Below, in pieces: positions 9,563 to 18,784 of a stretch of 64,000 nucleotides of DNA. The stretch spans positions 1-64,000 of the forward strand of contig JAKIVS010000010.1 of assembly GCA_022750435.1 (NCBI GenBank), written 5' to 3'. Numbering within the stretch: the first letter of the stretch is position 1; each line of letters starts with the position of its first letter. Source of the stretch: Thermoplasmata archaeon. Lineage in GTDB: Archaea > Thermoplasmatota > Thermoplasmata > Lutacidiplasmatales > UBA184. The position numbers and the translations under genes were made by a program. The notes beneath the pieces were generated by a model. That model was not told where the DNA came from. It worked only from the letters and a program-made list of their open reading frames with translations, and did no database searches.

Positions 9563-10243
9563 ATGACCGACGACGTGGTGGTCGAGGGACGCGACGTGTG
9601 GAAGACTTACGGGACCGGCGAGACGGCCGTCACGGCGCTCCACGGCGTCGACGTCCAGATCCGGCGCGGGGAGATGGTCGCCATCATGGGGCCTTCCGGA
9701 TGCGGCAAGACGACGCTCCTGAACTGTTTCTCCGGGCTCGACGACATCACGAAGGGCACGGTCACGCTCGAAGGCGTCAACATCCATGCGATGAAAGACC
9801 GCGAGCGGAGCGGCTACCGGGCGAAACGCTCCGGCTTCGTGTTCCAATCGTACAACCTCCTCCCCATCCTCTCCGCCGTGGAGAACGTCGAGATGCCCCT
9901 CCTGATCGCCGGCGTCCCCTCCAAGGAGGCCCGGGCGCGGGCGACCAAGATTCTGGAGGAGCTCGGGCTGGGCGACCGCCTCGAACACCGCCCCACGGAG
10001 CTTTCCGGGGGCCAGCAGCAACGCGTCTCGCTCGCGCGGGCCCTCGTCGGCCGTCCCGCGATCGTCTGGGCGGATGAGCCGACCGGAAACCTCGACGCCG
10101 AGGGGTCCCAGCAGGTCACGAACCTCCTGCGGCAGCTGAACCGGGAGTACGGTCAGACCATCGTCGTCGTCACCCACGATGCGGAGGTCGCGGCCGGTTG
10201 CGACCGCACGCTCCGGATGAGCGACGGGCATTTCGTCGACTGA
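9563..10243 (+). CDS. ABC transporter ATP-binding protein, MacB/LolD type
   Basis: A 226-residue ATPase driving the adjacent membrane permease. It has Walker [10 protein letters not shown] (43–51), Q-loop VFQSYNLLP, signature LSGGQQQR (147–154), Walker B with the catalytic Glu ([14 protein letters not shown]) and the H-loop VVVTHD. The sequence class is that of MacB/LolD/FtsE ATPases, which pair with FtsX-type permeases rather than with importers. The permease starts 15 bp downstream, so the two form an operon. The substrate is unknown. Confidence 0.95.
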   Translation: MTDDVVVEGRDVWKTYGTGETAVTALHGVDVQIRRGEMVAIMGPSGCGKTTLLNCFSGLDDITKGTVTLEGVNIHAMKDRERSGYRAKRSGFVFQSYNLLPILSAVENVEMPLLIAGVPSKEARARATKILEELGLGDRLEHRPTELSGGQQQRVSLARALVGRPAIVWADEPTGNLDAEGSQQVTNLLRQLNREYGQTIVVVTHDAEVAAGCDRTLRMSDGHFVD

Positions 10244-10258
10244 CGTCGGTTCCCGGCC

Positions 10259-13186
10259 ATGGCCATCTCCGTCCTCCTCGTCGTTCCGCTGGGGCTCCTC
10301 GGCATCGTCCTGGGGATCTCCGGGCTCCTCGCCGCGACGCACCGCCTCACTTTCCGCATCGCGATGCGGAACGTCCGACGGGGTGGCAGTCGCACGGTGC
10401 TCGTGCTGCTCGGGCTCCTCGTCGGAACCACGATCATCTCGGGCAGCCTCGTCGTCGGCGACACCGTCAACGCGGTCAACGTTCACGGCACCTACCTCGC
10501 CTACCAGGGCGTCGACGAGGCGATCTACAACCAGTCGCTGGTGACGGGCGACTACCAGTTCCTCCCGTACTCGACGTACCTCTCGGTCGCCCACGCCGTC
10601 TCCCAGGATCCCGGGGTCTCGGCGGTCACACCGATGATCCTCGGGACCGCCACGGTGTTCGACCGGACCACCGGCTTACCGCAGCCCGGGCTCAATCTCG
10701 TCGGGGCCGACCCGAACTCGAGCGGAGCCCTCGGCGACTTCCACGCCGACGACGGCGCCGTGGTGACCGGGCCGAACCCGGGCTCGGTGATCCTCGACGA
10801 CGTCGCCGCCTCGGACCTGAACGCGTCCGTGGGCGACCACGTGCGGGTCGTGGGCCGGGTCGGCGTGGAGCTGACGGTCCAGGCGATCGTCTCGGACAAC
10901 TCCCGGGGCCTCTTCCTGTTCGGCAGTGACGCGTTCGTGGACCTCGCGGCGGCCCAGGCCATCGAGAACGTCTCGAGCGAGGTGAACGTCGTCGCGGTCA
11001 CCAACTCCGGCGGCGCTATCGACGGCGCCGCGAACTCTCCGAACGTCAGCGCGGCGGTCAACACGACCCTCGCCGGCCTCGGGCTCGGCTCCACCCTGAG
11101 CGTCCACGACTGGCTGTCGAACAACCTCAGCCAGGCAGTGCAGTCCGGTTCCTCGCTCGTCACCCTGTTCCTCGTCCTGGGCCTCTTCTCGATCGTCGCC
11201 GGGGCGATGCTGATCGTGGGCATCTTCGTCATGATCGCCGAGGAGCGGAAGGGCGAGATGGGGATGCTCCGGGCGATCGGGCTCGACCGTCGTCAGCTCG
11301 TCTACACCTACTACTTCGAGGGGCTCGCCTACTCGCTCGGCAGCGCCCTCGCGGGGACGATCCTCGGACTCGGGGTCGGCTTCGGGATCGTCTACGCCTT
11401 CGCGACGATCTTCAGCGGCGGCTCGGTGAGCGCGCTGACGATCCTCGATTCGTTCACGGTCCAGCCCTCCAGCCTCGTGATCGCCTACGTTTCGGGGTTC
11501 CTCCTCACTCTCGTGACGGTCACCGTGGCCTCGAGCCGGGTGAGCCGCCTCAACATCGTCCGCGCGATCCGGTCCATCCCCGAGCCGCCGCCGACGCTCC
11601 GGATCTACACCTACCTCGCCTACCTCGGCGTCCTCGTCACGGCCGTGGGCGGCGTACTGTTCGCCACCACCTTCCAGGGAACCAGCGACGTCACCGACCC
11701 GACGATCGGCGGGGGCCTCCTGATCCTCGGGGGGGCGCTCGTGGCGTCCCGGTTCGTCCCGAACCGCGCCGCGTTCACCGGGATGGCCGTCGCGCTGCTC
11801 CTCTGGGGCGGCCTCGAGCCGCTCCGCCGCGCGATCCTCGGCAGCCACCACTCGGGGACGATCTTCGTCTTCTTCGTCGAGGGGATCCTGATGGTGCTCG
11901 GCGCCGTCCTCCTCTACAGCTTCAACTCCGACGTCGTCGTCGAGGGCGTCGCCCTCCTGTTCCGGGGACGGCCGCGCAGCGTCCCCGTCGCCCGGATCGG
12001 CCTCTCCTACCCGAGTCGCCGGCCGTTCCGGACCGCGATCAACCTGACGATCTTCGGACTCGTGCTCTTCACGATCGTCGGCGTGGCGACGATCGGCTCG
12101 TCGATCCAATCCGGTCTCGACGCGACGATCCAATCGGAGTCGGGAGGGTACACCTTCTTCGCCTACTCCCAGAACCCGATCCCCGACCTCCCCGGGGCGA
12201 TCGCGAACAATTCCACCCTCGCCCACGAGTTCTCCACCGTGGTGCCGCTGGACGGCGGCGCGCTCTCCGCGACCATCCCGGGGTTCGCGGGACCGTTCGT
12301 TGACGATGCGTTCGCCGCGCCGCCCGGCTTGCCGGTGAGCGAGACGATCGCGGGCACCGCGAAATTCAACTTCACCGCCTCGGCCAACGGGAGCTCGTCG
12401 GCCGCCGTGTGGGCCGACCTCGCGGACCAGCCCGGCAGCGTGGTGGTCTCCAACCAGTACAACCCCGGCGGATTCAGCTTCAGCGGCGGGGGCCCGCACC
12501 CGTCCACCGCCCTCGGGTCCCAGTTCGTGCTCGCGAACCCGGACACGGGCGTCCAGACGACCCTCACGGTCATCGGGATCCTCTCCGAGAGTTTCGTCAG
12601 CGGATTCTTCCTCAACCCGGCCACCGCGGCGAAGCTCGGCGTGAACCAGACGAACGCGTTCTTCCTGACGACCTCGGCCGGGGTCTCGGCCGTGACCGCC
12701 GCGCAGCACGCCAAGGCGGCGTTCTTTGCGTTCGGGCTCGTGATCCTCGACTTCGTCCAGGTCCTGCAGTCGAGCATCGCCTCCACGGAGGCGATCATCG
12801 GCCTCCTCGAGGTGTTCGTCGCCCTCGGCCTCGGGGTCGGCATCGCGGCGATGGGGATCCTCGCGCTCCGGGCCGTCGTCGAGCGGCGCGCCGAGATCGG
12901 GATGCTGCGGGCGACGGGGTTCACGCAGGGGATGATCCTGCGCGCGTTCCTGCTCGAATACTCGTTCGTCGCCCTGCTCGGCATCCTCATCGGCACCGCC
13001 CTCGGCATCGTACTCGACTGGGATGCGAGCCAGGGGGCGATCGGCTTCCTCACCTTCGCCGTCCCGTGGGCGAACCTCGCCACGGTCGTCCTGGCCGCCT
13101 ACGCCCTGACGCTGCTCGCGATCCTGGGTCCGTCCCTCAGGGCGGCGCGTCTTCCGCCGGCCGAGGCGATCCGCTACTCCGAGTGA
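10259..13186 (+). CDS. ABC transporter permease with two FtsX-like domains
   Basis: A 975-residue membrane protein, long for the MacB/FtsX class. The N-terminus has a transmembrane stretch followed by a large extracellular domain (about residues 60–290). Then comes a first FtsX-type helix bundle containing EMGMLRAIGLDRRQL, a central block of four or more helices, a second extracellular domain (about 610–830), and a second bundle with EIGMLRATGFTQG. The paired MLRAxG motifs mark two FtsX domains in one chain. With the upstream ATPase it is probably a mechanotransmission-type exporter or lipid/protein release system; the substrate is unknown. Its last 50 bp overlap the converging DedA gene. Confidence 0.9.
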   Translation: MAISVLLVVPLGLLGIVLGISGLLAATHRLTFRIAMRNVRRGGSRTVLVLLGLLVGTTIISGSLVVGDTVNAVNVHGTYLAYQGVDEAIYNQSLVTGDYQFLPYSTYLSVAHAVSQDPGVSAVTPMILGTATVFDRTTGLPQPGLNLVGADPNSSGALGDFHADDGAVVTGPNPGSVILDDVAASDLNASVGDHVRVVGRVGVELTVQAIVSDNSRGLFLFGSDAFVDLAAAQAIENVSSEVNVVAVTNSGGAIDGAANSPNVSAAVNTTLAGLGLGSTLSVHDWLSNNLSQAVQSGSSLVTLFLVLGLFSIVAGAMLIVGIFVMIAEERKGEMGMLRAIGLDRRQLVYTYYFEGLAYSLGSALAGTILGLGVGFGIVYAFATIFSGGSVSALTILDSFTVQPSSLVIAYVSGFLLTLVTVTVASSRVSRLNIVRAIRSIPEPPPTLRIYTYLAYLGVLVTAVGGVLFATTFQGTSDVTDPTIGGGLLILGGALVASRFVPNRAAFTGMAVALLLWGGLEPLRRAILGSHHSGTIFVFFVEGILMVLGAVLLYSFNSDVVVEGVALLFRGRPRSVPVARIGLSYPSRRPFRTAINLTIFGLVLFTIVGVATIGSSIQSGLDATIQSESGGYTFFAYSQNPIPDLPGAIANNSTLAHEFSTVVPLDGGALSATIPGFAGPFVDDAFAAPPGLPVSETIAGTAKFNFTASANGSSSAAVWADLADQPGSVVVSNQYNPGGFSFSGGGPHPSTALGSQFVLANPDTGVQTTLTVIGILSESFVSGFFLNPATAAKLGVNQTNAFFLTTSAGVSAVTAAQHAKAAFFAFGLVILDFVQVLQSSIASTEAIIGLLEVFVALGLGVGIAAMGILALRAVVERRAEIGMLRATGFTQGMILRAFLLEYSFVALLGILIGTALGIVLDWDASQGAIGFLTFAVPWANLATVVLAAYALTLLAILGPSLRAARLPPAEAIRYSE

Positions 13187-13832
13187 ACTTCGGGGGAAAT
13201 CCCGGCGTCACGACGTGGCGCCAGAGGAGTGCGACGTACAGGACGAGACCGACGAGAACGGCCACGGCAACGTAGTCGAGGACACGGAAGGACGCCTCGA
13301 GCTCCGACCAGTGGTGCCCGAGGACGTACCCCGCGTAGATCAGGGCGCCCGTGAAGGGAACCGCCCCGAGGGTCGTGTAGGCCCCGAACTTGGCGGGCGA
13401 CATGCGGGCCGTCCCCGCGGGGTAGGAGATGTACGCGCGGACGATCGGAAGGAGTCGCGCGACCCCCACGGTCGGTTCGCCGTGCCGGGCGAACCAGCGG
13501 TCCATGGCGGCGAGATGCTTCGGGTCGAGCCGGAAGCCTCCGGTGCCCGAGCGCTCCAACCACGAGCGCCCGAAGCGACCGAGAGCGTAGGCGCAGAACG
13601 CTCCCGTCACCCCTCCGGCCAGTGCGGCGAGGAACGCCCCCTCGAACGAGTAGACGCCGGAGGCCACGAGAAACCCGGCAAACGGGAGGATCACCTCGCT
13701 CGGCAAGGGAGGGATCCCAAGGCTCTCCACGACCATCAGGGCGAACAGGGCCGGGAGGCCCCCGGCGCGGAGGATGGCCGTCAGAACCCCGACGAGCGTC
13801 TCCAGGATTGGGATCGAGAGCACGCCGGGCAC
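13137..13832 (-). CDS. DedA/SNARE-associated family membrane protein
   Basis: A 231-residue membrane protein of the DedA family (lipid-scramblase or transport-like; exact role not established). Hallmarks are the N-terminal VESLGIPPLPSEVILPFAGF, the loop FARHGEPTVGVARLLPIVRAYISYPAG with its conserved Arg/Pro, and SPAKFGAYTTLGAVPFTG. The start is a GTG. Its 3' end overlaps the ABC permease gene by 50 bp in convergent orientation. It lies 18 bp downstream of the small CxxC protein gene and probably shares its promoter. Confidence 0.88.
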   Translation of the reverse strand: MPGVLSIPILETLVGVLTAILRAGGLPALFALMVVESLGIPPLPSEVILPFAGFLVASGVYSFEGAFLAALAGGVTGAFCAYALGRFGRSWLERSGTGGFRLDPKHLAAMDRWFARHGEPTVGVARLLPIVRAYISYPAGTARMSPAKFGAYTTLGAVPFTGALIYAGYVLGHHWSELEASFRVLDYVAVAVLVGLVLYVALLWRHVVTPGFPPKFTRSSGSPRPAEDAPP

Positions 13833-13850
13833 CGCCTCGTGGGTCCGGGG

Positions 13851-14108
13851 TCAACCCGGGGCGGAAGCGTCGAGCACGAGCCGGTACGGGACGCGGAGGG
13901 CGGCATTGGTCCTTGCCGGGACCCCCTCGAACTCGAGCGGGGTCTGGCACCCGCCGCACGCGACGGCGGGGCGCCGTCGACCGAGCGCGATCGAGAGCGA
14001 AATTCCCGCCTCGATCTCCTTCACGCGGCCCGGCGCTTCGGAGAGGTCCCGATGGAGCTTCGCGAGGAGGGCCTCCTCGGCGGTCTCCGGGACGGACGGG
14101 CTGGTCAT
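13851..14108 (-). CDS. Small hypothetical protein with CGGC motif
   Basis: An 85-residue protein I do not recognise. It has a helical N-terminal half (EEALLAKLHRDLSEAPGRVKEI) and one pair of cysteines in ACGGCQTPLEFEGVPARTN. This resembles half of a zinc ribbon, but no second cysteine pair is present. A TATA-like TGTTATACGC is 23–32 bp upstream. It precedes dedA on the same strand. The compact spacing and promoter support a real gene. Confidence 0.6.
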   Translation of the reverse strand: MTSPSVPETAEEALLAKLHRDLSEAPGRVKEIEAGISLSIALGRRRPAVACGGCQTPLEFEGVPARTNAALRVPYRLVLDASAPG

Positions 14109-14130
14109 CGTTCCGTTTCACTCCGTCGGG

Positions 14131-14140
14131 GCGTATAACA
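14131..14140 (-). promoter_or_regulatory. TATA-like box for small CGGC protein and dedA
   Basis: Minus-strand TGTTATACGC, 23–32 bp before the ATG at 14108. Confidence 0.5.
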
Positions 14141-14161
14141 CCGAGCGCCGCCCGGGGCCAC

Positions 14162-14698
14162 CTAGTTGTCGGCCGCCGCTTCCCCGGCGTCGGAGCCGCC
14201 GCTCGGGGGGCCCTTCTTCCCGGGGCCGCGCTTGAGGATCTCGCCGCTGATGCGGTCGAGCTCGCCCATCAACGAATCGATATCGCCGGGCTCAGCCGCC
14301 GCGCCGGCCGCCGCACCGCCCGCCACGGCCGCCCCCGTCGCCGCCCCGACGTCGTCGGGGGTCTCCAAGTACGGGGGGGCCTCGGCGGGGGCCGGGGACT
14401 CGGGCGATGTGCCCGACCACGCCGCGACGCCGGCGCCGCCTCCGGCCGATGGCGGGCCGCCACGGCGTCGTTGGAGGATGATGGCGATGGCGACAATGAG
14501 GATGACCGCCGCGAGGAGGGCTCCCAGGCCCCACGTGAGCGCGCTCGGCCCGCTGCTGGGGCAGGTTCCATACTGGCACGAGGCCGACGCCGACACCACA
14601 CCCGTCGCCGGTCCGAGGGCCGCCGCAAGGACGACCGCGAGCATGGCGAGGGCCAGAACGAGGGGGACGGCGGATGGTCGTCCCCGGAGAACGGTCAT
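14162..14698 (-). CDS. Secreted/membrane-anchored hypothetical protein
   Basis: A 178-residue protein with no recognised domain. An N-terminal signal-like segment (VPLVLALAMLAVVLAAALGP) is followed by a short loop with two cysteines (ASCQYGTCPSSG), a second membrane helix (LGALLAAVILIVAIAIILQ) and RRR. An Ala/Pro/Gly-rich cytoplasmic tail ends in an acidic helix (GDIDSLMGELDRISGEILK). The topology suggests a small loop outside and a long tail inside. The ATG at 14698 is preferred to the track start at 14791 because a TATA-like box lies about 35 bp upstream of it. Confidence 0.6.
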   Translation of the reverse strand: MTVLRGRPSAVPLVLALAMLAVVLAAALGPATGVVSASASCQYGTCPSSGPSALTWGLGALLAAVILIVAIAIILQRRRGGPPSAGGGAGVAAWSGTSPESPAPAEAPPYLETPDDVGAATGAAVAGGAAAGAAAEPGDIDSLMGELDRISGEILKRGPGKKGPPSGGSDAGEAAADN

Positions 14699-14728
14699 GT
14701 CAGCGTGTGGGCCCACGTCGAGGCCCAG

Positions 14729-14736
14729 ATTTACAG
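14729..14736 (-). promoter_or_regulatory. TATA-like box upstream of 14162–14698 gene
   Basis: Minus-strand TGTAAATC, 31–38 bp before the ATG. A second AT-rich patch (TTTACATAC on the minus strand, 14749–14757) lies further upstream and might serve the divergent plus-strand gene. Confidence 0.4.
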
Positions 14737-14823
14737 GGCCGGGTGGTGTATGTAAACCCTTCGCGGCTCTCGACGGTGTCGCGCGACGCACGCCGACCGG
14801 CCGAGCGGCGACGGAGCCGAACG

Positions 14824-15120
14824 ATGACCTCGATCCCGTACCAAGCGGTGTTCCTCGCCCTGCTCGCCGTCTACATGCTCTATTCGGGGGCGGCGGGGCT
14901 GAATCCCCGCTGGCCGGTCTACGGCGCTCTGCTCCTGCTGCTGGCCGCCGCCGTGGCCGACGGGCTCGGGGCGACCAATGCGGCCAACCAGCTCGCGCTC
15001 GACGTGGTGTTCCTGCTCGCCGCGGGGGTCGGCCTCATCGCCTTCGACCAGCGGCGCCGGGGACCCCGGTCAGCCGGCACGGTTCCGGCGACGGACCCGC
15101 CAGGAACCGACGCGACGTAA
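14824..15120 (+). CDS. Small hypothetical membrane protein
   Basis: A 98-residue protein with about three hydrophobic segments (YQAVFLALLAVYMLYSG, VYGALLLLLAAAVADGLG, LDVVFLLAAGVGLIAFD) and a hydrophilic C-terminal tail. I do not recognise the family. The ATG at 14824 is chosen within a longer track ORF because upstream codons overlap the divergent promoter region. Its 3' end overlaps the converging flippase gene by about 50 bp. Confidence 0.55.
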   Translation: MTSIPYQAVFLALLAVYMLYSGAAGLNPRWPVYGALLLLLAAAVADGLGATNAANQLALDVVFLLAAGVGLIAFDQRRRGPRSAGTVPATDPPGTDAT

Positions 15121-16635
15121 CAGGGTGAGCCGACGGCCGAGCATCCGCTCGACCACCTCGAGGGCGAGGGCGTCCCCGTGGTCGACGCTGCCGGTGAGCA
15201 GCACGACGAGAACGAAGAACCCGGCGATCGCAAGGCCGATCAGCGGTAGGTACAGCCCGGTCGGGGCGACCGGGACGAGGAAGAACAGGGCGGCGACCGG
15301 GACTCCCGTCAGCGCGACCGGCAGCAGATAGTGGCGCCGGAACGGGTGGACGCCCTCGAAGTACGCCAGTTCGATGATCGAGAGGAGTGGGTTCAACGCG
15401 TTCGCCGAGGCCCACGCGATCGCCGCTCCCACCGCCCCGTAGGTCGGGACGAGGGCAAAGGCGAGGACGACGTCGACCGACGCCGAGATGACCGCGTTGT
15501 AGACGAGGAGGCGGGTCTGCCCAAACGACACCTGCGTCGCCGCGGCGGGTCCGACCAGGGTCGAGACCATGGACCCGGCGACGAGGATCTGGAGGTCGAG
15601 GGGCGCGCCGCTGTACTGCGAAGAGTAGACGAATCCGAGCGATCCGACCGGGAAGAAGAAGAACAGGAAGAACAGCGGTAGGGCGGTCAGGGCGACCCAT
15701 TTCGTGGCCGTGGCATAGGTCAGCTGGACTCCCTCGACGTCGTGCTCCCGGACGAATCGGGTCGCCACCGGGAGGAAGATGTACGAGAGCGACCCCATCC
15801 CGATCTGGAGCAGCCGGGCGAGCGTCAGCGTCGCCGAGTAGCTGCCGACCGCCGAGTAGTGGAAGGCGCTGAGGATCAGCAGGTCGGCATTGCCCGTGAC
15901 GAATCCCGCGACGCCGACGACGAACAGCGGGATCGCGAACAGGTAGAGCTTGCGCGCGGCCGCCGGAGCGCGCGGGCCGGGGGGGAGATGGGCCGCCAGG
16001 TGGCGCCGGACGTAGAGGGCGAGTCCGGCGATCATCAGGGAGTTGGCCGCGACATAGCCTCCCAGAACCTCCGTGAACGCGGCGGACCCTTTCGAGACGT
16101 GGAGGACGAGGAAGACGAAGAGGAAGAACGCGGCCGGGTTCAGGATCTGAACGTAGACGACGTTCGGCCGGACGTCCTCGAACCCCTGGAAAACGGAAAT
16201 GACGAGGGTGCTGACGATCGAGCAGGCGACGGCGACGCTGAACGCCTCCAGCGTCCCGGCGAGCGCCGGGTCGTGGTAGTAGCCGCCGAGCACGTCGCCG
16301 GTCACGAACATGCCGACCCCGAAGCCGACCGCCGAGCCGACGAGGAGGCGCGAGGCGCTCCGGACGATCGTGCGGCGCTCGTCGTTCCCGGGCGCGAACG
16401 GCAGGCTCCGCGCCACGGCCTGGGGGAGCCCGAGCGTTCCGAACGAGGCGAGGAGCCCCGCCAGCGCGACGGCGAAGGCGAAGTCGCTCCACTCGGTGAG
16501 AGAGAGGGTCCGAACCAGGTACACCCGGGTGAGGAACGTCGCGCCGACGTAGACGAGGGTCCCGAGCAGCATCAGAACGGTGCCGCGGGTGACCGTGTGC
16601 AACCCGTCCCGGGCCGTTCGCGCGCCGTCGTCCAA
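15070..16635 (-). CDS. Wzx-like polysaccharide flippase (MOP superfamily)
   Basis: Probably moves lipid-linked glycan precursors across the membrane. About 12–14 hydrophobic helices; characteristic stretches are LGLPQAVARSLPFA, SLSYIFLPVATRF and SASVDVVLAFALVPTYGAVGAAIAWASANALN, the last typical of polysaccharide-biosynthesis (Wzx/RfbX) proteins. The 626-aa track ORF runs into the divergent gene. I chose a TTG at 16635 (521 aa), which keeps the first membrane helix complete and lies about 34 bp from an AT-rich CTTTT. An internal ATG at 16572 would cut that helix. Divergent from a large membrane protein, possibly in the same surface-glycan process. Confidence 0.85.
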   Translation of the reverse strand: MDDGARTARDGLHTVTRGTVLMLLGTLVYVGATFLTRVYLVRTLSLTEWSDFAFAVALAGLLASFGTLGLPQAVARSLPFAPGNDERRTIVRSASRLLVGSAVGFGVGMFVTGDVLGGYYHDPALAGTLEAFSVAVACSIVSTLVISVFQGFEDVRPNVVYVQILNPAAFFLFVFLVLHVSKGSAAFTEVLGGYVAANSLMIAGLALYVRRHLAAHLPPGPRAPAAARKLYLFAIPLFVVGVAGFVTGNADLLILSAFHYSAVGSYSATLTLARLLQIGMGSLSYIFLPVATRFVREHDVEGVQLTYATATKWVALTALPLFFLFFFFPVGSLGFVYSSQYSGAPLDLQILVAGSMVSTLVGPAAATQVSFGQTRLLVYNAVISASVDVVLAFALVPTYGAVGAAIAWASANALNPLLSIIELAYFEGVHPFRRHYLLPVALTGVPVAALFFLVPVAPTGLYLPLIGLAIAGFFVLVVLLTGSVDHGDALALEVVERMLGRRLTLLRRVGSWRVRRRNRAG

Positions 16636-16696
16636 GGGTGCCCAAGGCTCGACGGGTGACCCCGGCAGAAAAGCGTACCGTCCGACGGGAAGGCGG

Positions 16697-16703
16697 TCTA
16701 AAG
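16697..16703 (+). promoter_or_regulatory. TATA-like box for 16727 gene
   Basis: TCTAAAG lies 24–30 bp upstream of the GTG start at 16727. Confidence 0.45.
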
Positions 16704-16726
16704 ACCCCCCAGCCCCATCGGCGGCT

Positions 16727-18784
16727 GTGACCGTTCCGGGCCCCGGGTTCGGGCCGTGGGCGGTCGGGCTCCTCCTCTTCGCCGCGGCGTCGGCGCTCGC
16801 CGGGGGCGCGGTCCGAACCGCGCTCGTCCGGTTCCTTCCCTCCTGGCGGACGCTCGGTCCGGTCGAACGGCTCCTGCTCGACCTGTACCTCGGAGGTGGG
16901 GCGGTGTACGCCCTCGCCATCCTTCCCCTCGGACTGTTCACCGCCGCCACGTTCCCCCTCGTGGTGACGCTCGGGGCGGCGTACCTGCTCTACCGGGCGG
17001 CGCGCGCCGGACGGGCGACGACCCGGGCGGCGATCGAGCACGCCGTTGGCGAGTACCTGGCCTGGGGGCCTGGGGTCGCCCTCGCGACGGCGGGCGCGCT
17101 CGGGCTCCTCGAGCTCGCGCTCGCCATTGGCGTGCCGACAGGGAACACCTACGACGCGAGCCAGCTCGCGACCTACACGAGCCTCCTGATCCAGCACCGC
17201 TCGGTGCCCACGAGCCTCGCCGGTGTCGGGCTCTCGGTTCCGGTCGTCTACCCGCAGGGAACGGCCGTCTGGATGGGGAGCGCCCAGCTCCTGTTCGGGC
17301 TGCCGGCAGCCCGCACTTCGGTGCTCGTCACACCGATGTTCTTCGGGCTCGCCCCCCTCGGCGCCTACGCGCTCGGTGACCGCTGGCTCGGCGGGGCGAG
17401 AGCTGGCGCCACCCTCGCGGTCACCTTCCTCCTGCTGGCCACGTGGACCCGCCTCCAGGTCTCCGGGAGCTACGATTTCGTGGCGGCGTTCCCCCTCGTC
17501 CTCCTCCTCATCGCCCTCTCGAAGGGCTGGCTGGGGCCGACCCCGCTCCTGTGGCGGGAGGCCGTCGCCTTCGGCCTGCTCGCCGGGTATGCGGCGGCGC
17601 TGAACCCGGTCGGTGTCGGCTGGTGGCTCCTCGCCCTCCCGGTGGCGGCGGGCCTGACCGCCGGGGTTCGGTGGGCCGGGAGCGCCCGCCGATGGTTCGC
17701 CCGGTTCGGCGCGGCGCTCGCGGCCTCGGCGGTCCCGATCCTACCGTCGCTGGTCGCCATCCTCGGGGGACTCGGGCACCTCGGGTTCGCCCGGGGCGAA
17801 CCGGGCGTGGGCACGATCGCTCCGGTCGGTCTGACCGGACCGGAGGTGGTCGGGTACGTCGACCCGTTCCTGTTCCGTCCGAACGACATCTGGCTCTCCC
17901 CGTTCCCGTCGCTCCGACTCGAGCTCGCCGTCCTGTTGGTGGTCGGGGCGATGCTTCTGCTGCTAAGACCGTCGTTCGCCGGCGACCGCTCCCTCCTGGC
18001 CCGGTTCGCGGTGGCCGGCGGTCTCTCGACCACTGCGTGGTTCGCCCTCGAGTGGCTCGCCTCGACCGGCCTACGTCCCCTCGATGCCCTCGCCCCTCTC
18101 ACGAGCGGGGGAGAGCTCGCGGAGATGCTGTTCACCCTGTTCGTCGTCGTGGCCGCCCTGCCCATCGTGCTTCTCGTCGACCGACGATGGACGCCCGCCT
18201 CGGACGGCCGCCCACCCGAGGGAGCCCCGGCGCGACGCTGGCACCGGGATCCGCTCCCCGCGCCTTCCGTCGCGCTCCTCCTCGCCCTCCTGCTGTTCGT
18301 TCCCGCCGTCGCCGTCACGGCGACCGAGCTCCCGCCGACCGTCCAGGGAGCCTACGCGTCGTTCGGCAACGTCAGCGCGGCCGACTTTGCGCTCCTCGCC
18401 TGGGCCCCCGGCCACCTGCCGGCGGGAGCCCGCGTGGTCGTCTCGCCGGGGAGCGCGGCGGAGTTCCTGCCCTCGTACGCCCCCGCCGTCCGAGTCCTCT
18501 ACCCGATGGTCGTCGGCTTCGCCTACCCGAACGCGACGTACCGGGACTTCGTGGAGGAGCTGACGAACGGGACGACGATGCCGAATGCGACGCGGGACCT
18601 TCAGATCCTCAACGCGAACTTCCTCGCCGTCACGGGCACCAACTCGGTGCTGGGCGACCCGTTCGACCCGGCCCCGTTCCTCGCGGACCCCGCCGACTTC
18701 CCCCTCGTCTTTCACGACGGGGACGCCTACGTGTTCGCGGTCGACCTGCCGTCGCCGTTCGAGCCGTCGGGCGGGCTCAGATGA
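16727..18784 (+). CDS. Large polytopic membrane protein, GT-C-like
   Basis: A 685-residue protein with about 12–14 hydrophobic helices over residues 1–540 and a C-terminal soluble domain of about 140 residues (AYASFGNVSAADFALLAWAP onward). The shape, with many helices plus an extracytoplasmic C-terminal domain that mentions a pathway-like YPMVVGFAYPNATYRDF, resembles GT-C glycosyltransferase or dolichyl-mannosyltransferase-type membrane proteins. I see no diagnostic catalytic motif, so function is inferred from topology and the divergent flippase. Start GTG at 16727, placed by the TATA-like box. The 3' end overlaps the converging oxidoreductase gene by 8 bp. Confidence 0.75.
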   Translation: MTVPGPGFGPWAVGLLLFAAASALAGGAVRTALVRFLPSWRTLGPVERLLLDLYLGGGAVYALAILPLGLFTAATFPLVVTLGAAYLLYRAARAGRATTRAAIEHAVGEYLAWGPGVALATAGALGLLELALAIGVPTGNTYDASQLATYTSLLIQHRSVPTSLAGVGLSVPVVYPQGTAVWMGSAQLLFGLPAARTSVLVTPMFFGLAPLGAYALGDRWLGGARAGATLAVTFLLLATWTRLQVSGSYDFVAAFPLVLLLIALSKGWLGPTPLLWREAVAFGLLAGYAAALNPVGVGWWLLALPVAAGLTAGVRWAGSARRWFARFGAALAASAVPILPSLVAILGGLGHLGFARGEPGVGTIAPVGLTGPEVVGYVDPFLFRPNDIWLSPFPSLRLELAVLLVVGAMLLLLRPSFAGDRSLLARFAVAGGLSTTAWFALEWLASTGLRPLDALAPLTSGGELAEMLFTLFVVVAALPIVLLVDRRWTPASDGRPPEGAPARRWHRDPLPAPSVALLLALLLFVPAVAVTATELPPTVQGAYASFGNVSAADFALLAWAPGHLPAGARVVVSPGSAAEFLPSYAPAVRVLYPMVVGFAYPNATYRDFVEELTNGTTMPNATRDLQILNANFLAVTGTNSVLGDPFDPAPFLADPADFPLVFHDGDAYVFAVDLPSPFEPSGGLR

